The notes under the pieces: generated by a model | Told to the model about the DNA's origin: nothing | The model's database searches: none | Seen by the model: only the letters and a program-made list of their open reading frames with translations | Program-made: the position numbers and the translations under genes | Part shown: piece by piece, positions 38,717 through 41,872 of the stretch | Layout of the letters: the number at the start of each line of letters is the position of its first letter | Numbering within the stretch: position 1 is the first letter of the stretch | From: an uncultured Subdoligranulum sp. | GTDB lineage: Bacteria; Bacillota; Clostridia; Oscillospirales; Ruminococcaceae | Assembly: GCA_904390925.1 (NCBI GenBank) | Contig: CAJFMB010000031.1 | Coordinates: forward strand, 1 to 41,872 | Length of the DNA stretch: 41,872 nt | Reading direction: 5' to 3'

Positions 38717-39427
38717 TCATCGTCCTCCCTTATACTGTGCCAATGTCTGCAGGAATTCCTTGCGGCGGGATTTGCTGATCGCCAGCCGGTCAACGCCGAC
38801 CTCCACCTCGTCGCCATAGACGCCCCGCACATATTTCAGATTCACCAGATAACAGCTGTTGCACCGTACAAAATGTGCACCGGACAGCTGTTTTTCATAT
38901 TTTGCAAGGCTCCCCCACTGCTTGATCACCCCTTCGTCGGTGTGGATCAGCAGATCGTGATCAAAAACCTCAAAATACCGGATCATATCCGAGGACAGGC
39001 GCAGGCTGCCTTCCCGGGTTTTGATATCCAGCACCACACCGGTGCTCCGGTAGGAAAGCACCCGCAGCGCCCGCTCCAGCTTGGCGGCAAACGGCTCGTA
39101 GCTGATGGGTTTTACAATGTAATCAAAGGCCTGTACCGAATACCCCTCGATAGCATACTGCGTCAGGCTGGTCACAAAAATGATCATCACATTGCGGTCA
39201 ATTTCCCGGATCCGGTGGGCGGCCTCCATGCCGGTCATGTCCGGCACACGGATGTCCAGAAACAGCAGGTCGCAGTCCCGCTGGTAGTTGTCCAGCAGTT
39301 CCATCGCCCGACTGTATCGCTGCAGCTCGTAGACAAAGTCGGGATGGGAGGTGCGATACTGCTCCAGAAAACGGATCAGACGTTCCGCCTGATCCTGCTC
39401 ATCCTCCAGCAATCCGATCTTGAGCAT
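38717..39427 (-). CDS. LytTR-family response regulator (AgrA-like)
   Basis: A 236-residue regulator. The receiver domain has the acidic pocket EDE (8-10), the phospho-acceptor Asp58 (LFLDIRVPDM), Thr in FVTSL and Lys in IVKPIS. The LytTR DNA-binding domain covers about 135-236 (VLDIKTREGSLRL; HFVRCNSCYLVNLKYVRGVY). I chose ATG 39427 after GGGGGCGGGAAAC. It pairs with the kinase that follows. Its own target genes are unknown; the adjacent lipoprotein-GH3 operon is a candidate. Confidence 0.88.
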   Translation of the reverse strand: MLKIGLLEDEQDQAERLIRFLEQYRTSHPDFVYELQRYSRAMELLDNYQRDCDLLFLDIRVPDMTGMEAAHRIREIDRNVMIIFVTSLTQYAIEGYSVQAFDYIVKPISYEPFAAKLERALRVLSYRSTGVVLDIKTREGSLRLSSDMIRYFEVFDHDLLIHTDEGVIKQWGSLAKYEKQLSGAHFVRCNSCYLVNLKYVRGVYGDEVEVGVDRLAISKSRRKEFLQTLAQYKGGR

Positions 39428-39471
39428 GTTTCCCGCCCCCGTTCTTCTGTCCAGAAATAATTCCTGTCTAT

Positions 39472-39500
39472 AGTATATCGACATTTTTCAGTCAGTGCAA
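39472..39500 (-). promoter_or_regulatory. Promoter of the two-component operon
   Basis: TTGCAC (39495-39500) and TATACT (39472-39477) with 17-base spacing on the minus strand, divergent from the promoter of the acetyltransferase. Confidence 0.75.
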
Positions 39501-39521
39501 GCGTCCGGACAAACCATTGGC

Positions 39522-39550
39522 TTGCCCGGTCCGGCAGCCGGGTGTATACT
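39522..39550 (+). promoter_or_regulatory. Promoter of the GNAT acetyltransferase gene
   Basis: TTGCCC (39522-39527) and TATACT (39545-39550) with a 17-base spacer; start codon about 50 bases downstream. Confidence 0.7.
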
Positions 39551-39597
39551 GGTACCGAAACAGAAATTGCGTCTGCATTATAAAAGGAGGAGGATTC

Positions 39598-40068
39598 ATG
39601 ACCATCCGTCGTGCTGAACTGAAAGACATGCCCCGCATCCATGAGCTGCTTGCCCAGGTGGAGGAGGTGCATCACCGCATTCGCCCCGACCTGTTCAAGG
39701 GTGGCGGACGCAAATACACCGATGCGGAACTGGCTGAAATTCTGGCGGACGACAACCGGCCCATCCTGGCTGCCGTCGATGAGAACGACCGCCTGCTGGG
39801 GTACGCTTTCTGCATTTTCCAGCAGTATCAGGACAACAATATCATGACCGACGTAAAAACACTGTACATTGACGATCTGTGTGTGGATGAAACGCTGCGC
39901 GGCATGCACATCGGCCGGGCTCTGTATGACGCGGCAGTGCAGTATGCGCGGGAGCATGGCTGCTACAACCTGACGCTGAATGTCTGGGCAGGCAACGATA
40001 CCGCCCACCGTTTCTATGAATCCTGCGGGCTGAAGCCGCTGAAATACGGTATGGAAACCATTCTGTAA
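39598..40068 (+). CDS. GNAT family N-acetyltransferase
   Basis: A 156-residue GNAT enzyme. It has the N-terminal IRRAELKDMPRIHELLAQ, strand-loop DNRPILAAVDENDRLLGYAF, the beta4 strand TLYIDDLCVDETLRGMHIGR with the acetyl-CoA pyrophosphate loop (R-G-M-H-I-G-R), and the C-terminal NVWAGNDTAHRFYESCGL. The acceptor cannot be predicted. ATG 39598 follows AAAGGAGG. It is a single-gene unit. Confidence 0.9.
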   Translation: MTIRRAELKDMPRIHELLAQVEEVHHRIRPDLFKGGGRKYTDAELAEILADDNRPILAAVDENDRLLGYAFCIFQQYQDNNIMTDVKTLYIDDLCVDETLRGMHIGRALYDAAVQYAREHGCYNLTLNVWAGNDTAHRFYESCGLKPLKYGMETIL

Positions 40069-40143
40069 CGTCATTGTCATCCTGTACAGTTTTGCTGCTT
40101 GTTTTTTGTCAGATTTGCTCTGGGTGTCAGGACATGGATATGA

Positions 40144-40149
40144 TATACT
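40144..40149 (+). promoter_or_regulatory. Extended -10 promoter of cysK
   Basis: TGATATACT (-10 TATACT preceded by TGA), about 70 bases before the cysK start. The -35 zone is weak. No T-box or S-box motif is visible in the leader. Confidence 0.5.
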
Positions 40150-40220
40150 GAACTATATTTTATGGATACCCCGGCTGCCGTATTTGCGAAGCGGAAGCCG
40201 ACAGGACAGGAGGTTATCGT

Positions 40221-41150
40221 ATGAGGATCGCATCCGGCATTGACGCACTGGTGGGGCATACCCCGCTGGTTTACCTGACAAATTACTCCCGGGCAAAGGG
40301 CCTGGAAAGCGCACTGGTGGCCAAGTTGGAATACTGCAATCCCGCCGGCAGCGTCAAGGATCGCGTGGCCAAATCCATGCTGGACCGTGCCGAGCAGGAA
40401 GGCAAGCTGAAGCCGGGTGCCACCATCATTGAGCCCACCAGCGGCAACACTGGCATCGGGCTGGCTGCGCTGGGCGCTGCCCGCGGGTATCATGTGATCC
40501 TGACCATGCCGGATACCATGAGCGTGGAGCGCCGCACCCTGCTGAAAGCCTTCGGTGCCGAGATTGTGCTCACCCCCGGCAGCAAGGGCATGACCGGTGC
40601 CATCGAGAAGGCCAACGAGCTGGCAGCCGCCACCCCCGGCAGTTTTGTGCCGGGCCAGTTTGACAACCCGGCCAACCCCGAAGCGCACCTGGCCACCACC
40701 GGCCCGGAGATTTGGCACGACACCTATGGACAGGTGGACATTTTTGTGGCAGGCGTGGGCACCGGCGGCACCCTGACCGGCGTGGGGAAATATCTGAAAA
40801 AGCAGAAGCCCGGCGTGAAGGTCATTGCGGCGGAGCCGTCCGGCAGCCCGGTTTTGAGCGGAGGTCAGGCGGGCCCTCATGGCTTGCAGGGCATCGGCGC
40901 CGGATTTGTGCCCAAAACACTGGACACCGGCGTGTATGACGAGGTGATTACCGTCACCGATGAGGATGCCTACGCCACCGGCCGCGAGATTGCCCGGAAA
41001 GACGGTTTTCTGGTGGGCATCAGTTCCGGCGCGGCGGTCTGGGCCGCGGCGCAGGTGGCCGCCCGCCCCGAGAATGCCGGCAAGCTGGTGGTAGTGCTGC
41101 TGCCCGACACCGGGGACCGGTACCTGTCCACCCCGATGTTTGCGGAATAA
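40221..41150 (+). CDS. cysK: Cysteine synthase A (O-acetylserine sulfhydrylase)
   Basis: A 309-residue PLP enzyme that makes L-cysteine from O-acetylserine and sulfide. The Schiff-base lysine is Lys46 in NPAGSVKDR; the substrate loop is [10 protein letters not shown]; the PLP phosphate loop is [21 protein letters not shown] and [12 protein letters not shown] complete the family pattern. Full length. ATG 40221 follows GACAGGAGG. No serine acetyltransferase gene is adjacent. Confidence 0.96.
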   Translation: MRIASGIDALVGHTPLVYLTNYSRAKGLESALVAKLEYCNPAGSVKDRVAKSMLDRAEQEGKLKPGATIIEPTSGNTGIGLAALGAARGYHVILTMPDTMSVERRTLLKAFGAEIVLTPGSKGMTGAIEKANELAAATPGSFVPGQFDNPANPEAHLATTGPEIWHDTYGQVDIFVAGVGTGGTLTGVGKYLKKQKPGVKVIAAEPSGSPVLSGGQAGPHGLQGIGAGFVPKTLDTGVYDEVITVTDEDAYATGREIARKDGFLVGISSGAAVWAAAQVAARPENAGKLVVVLLPDTGDRYLSTPMFAE

Positions 41151-41204
41151 CCACTTCAGGGGCCACAGGAAAGCCGCTTTGTACAAAATGCGGGCAAAAA
41201 AAGC

Positions 41205-41234
41205 TTGACTTTTGCCCCTTGGATATGGTAGTAT
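41205..41234 (+). promoter_or_regulatory. tRNA-Leu promoter
   Basis: TTGACT (41205-41210) and TAGTAT (41229-41234) with an 18-base spacer, about 40 bases before the tRNA. Confidence 0.6.
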
Positions 41235-41272
41235 TTTTTCTGCGATACTGGTTCATCGCCGGTGTCGCCTAT

Positions 41273-41356
41273 GCGGAAGTGCTGGAATCGGCAGACAGGC
41301 ACGTTTGAGGTGCGTGTGTCCATGACGTGTGGGTTCAAGTCCCATCTTCCGCACCA
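41273..41356 (+). tRNA. tRNA-Leu (GAG anticodon)
   Basis: An 84-base class II tRNA with encoded CCA. Acceptor GCGGAAG pairs with CTTCCGC, D arm GCTGGAATCGGCAGAC, anticodon stem CACGT / GCGTG with loop TTGAGGT gives GAG (reads CTC and CTT), variable arm TGTCCATGACG and T arm TGGGTTCAAGTCCCA. Confidence 0.97.
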
Positions 41357-41402
41357 GATTATGACGTCGTCTATGGATATCGCATAGCGGCGAGAAATTA
41401 TA

Positions 41403-41440
41403 GGACACCCCTGTAAATTACGGGGGTGTCCCGCTTTTTG
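41403..41440 (+). terminator. tRNA-Leu terminator
   Basis: Stem GGACACCCC / GGGGTGTCC with a loop of about ten bases, followed by CGCTTTTTG. Confidence 0.9.
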
Positions 41441-41442
41441 TA

Positions 41443-41801
41443 CTCATTTTAGATTATTTTAGGGCTTGCTCATAGATCAGATTGCACCATTCTGGAAAGT
41501 GAGAGAAAAAGGCCATTTAGAAAAATTGGTCTGCCGCACCACTTCTGACGCGGATATTTTCTTTGCACCAATCTTTTAAGGGGGCGGCACGGATAATTAC
41601 AACTATATCAATTTATTAATTTACACAGATTTTACCGAAAGTGGATAGTCACTCGATATCGCCTATTATATTATTAAAATGGAAAATTATATTGGATTGT
41701 ATTCTGGCAGCAGAAATAATGAACGCGTTTTCTATGTTTTTCGCTTCAAGAGGAGAAGCCAGCCTATGAAGGTAAATGGTATAATGATTAGGAGAGTACT
41801 T
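41443..41801. other. AT-rich intergenic region
   Basis: About 360 bases, clearly AT-richer than the rest of the chromosome, without a supported gene. A TATAAT at 41780-41785 followed by TAGGAGAG is probably the -10 and ribosome site of the next gene. Several short palindromic pieces (ATATATT-like) are seen, but no repeat or RNA that I recognise. Confidence 0.5.
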
Positions 41802-41872
41802 ATGGAACACATCATTGTCTACGGTAGTCAGTATGGAAGCACCCGCCGGTATGCGGAAAAACTGTCCGAGCA
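41802..41872 (+). CDS. Flavodoxin-domain protein, 5' end only
   Basis: Only the first 23 codons are in the window. They read EHIIVYGSQYGSTRRYAEKL, which fits the first strand and FMN phosphate-binding loop of a flavodoxin (S-Q-Y-G-S-T). It may be a flavodoxin-like protein or a protoporphyrinogen-oxidase-type domain protein. ATG 41802 follows TAGGAGAGTACTT. Confidence 0.65.
   Translation, partial: MEHIIVYGSQYGSTRRYAEKLSE

Noticed and set aside
40069-40220. T-box or S-box upstream of cysK
   Set aside because: The leader is too short and lacks the T-box sequence and the S-box core; only an extended -10 promoter is seen.
1-41872. CRISPR array
   Set aside because: No evenly spaced direct repeats of 25-40 bases and no cas genes were seen.

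Overview
This window looks like a piece of a GC-rich, strictly anaerobic Firmicute chromosome, most likely an Oscillospiraceae gut bacterium of the Faecalibacterium / Gemmiger / Subdoligranulum type. That is inference from coding style (GC-rich, AGGAGG-type ribosome sites, TTGACA / TATAAT promoters, many TATACT -10 boxes) and gene content (SpoIIID, DegV, LytTR regulator, DUF975, desulfoferrodoxin). No rRNA is present to fix the species.

Bases 1 to about 18,336 are an integrated phage-like element. From its right end leftward: a tyrosine integrase beside the 3' end of tRNA-Thr; a 462-residue cargo gene; a lysogeny switch (CI-like repressor plus ImmA/IrrE peptidase, divergent from a small Xis-like protein, with repeated operators between); accessory genes (ASCH-HTH protein, hicA-hicB with a third gene, a DNA methyltransferase, a sigma-region-4-like regulator, a candidate small RNA and a KAP-family NTPase with its own promoter and terminators); then a tightly coupled leftward late operon: terminase small and large subunits, portal, a shortened minor capsid protein, tape measure protein, small proteins, a second regulator and an M23 peptidase that runs off the left edge. 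No major capsid, scaffold, head-tail connector, tail tube or replication gene lies in this part. The minor capsid gene ends one base before the tape measure gene, which suggests an internal deletion or a satellite-like element.

Bases 18,336 to 22,700 carry tRNA-Thr, the rpsF-ssb-rpsR operon with a strong promoter and a leader that fits the S6:S18 autoregulatory RNA, tRNA-Ser, and a three-gene NitT/TauT-type ABC importer preceded by a structured leader that ends in a terminator-like hairpin.

Bases 22,700 to 33,250 hold ordinary chromosomal genes: DUF378 membrane protein, a small unknown protein, SpoIIID, dCMP deaminase, CCA-adding enzyme coupled to an unknown gene, DegV, an ECF sigma factor with a membrane partner, MurC, a small unknown, desulfoferrodoxin, a DUF975 membrane protein and tRNA-Pro. 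An identical 14-base palindrome lies upstream of desulfoferrodoxin and between the ABC operon and the DUF378 gene.

Bases 33,250 to 41,872 hold a lipoprotein plus a membrane-anchored GH3 glycosidase with permuted domain order, an AgrC/AgrA-like two-component pair without agrB/agrD, a GNAT acetyltransferase, cysteine synthase, tRNA-Leu and the first codons of a flavodoxin-like protein.
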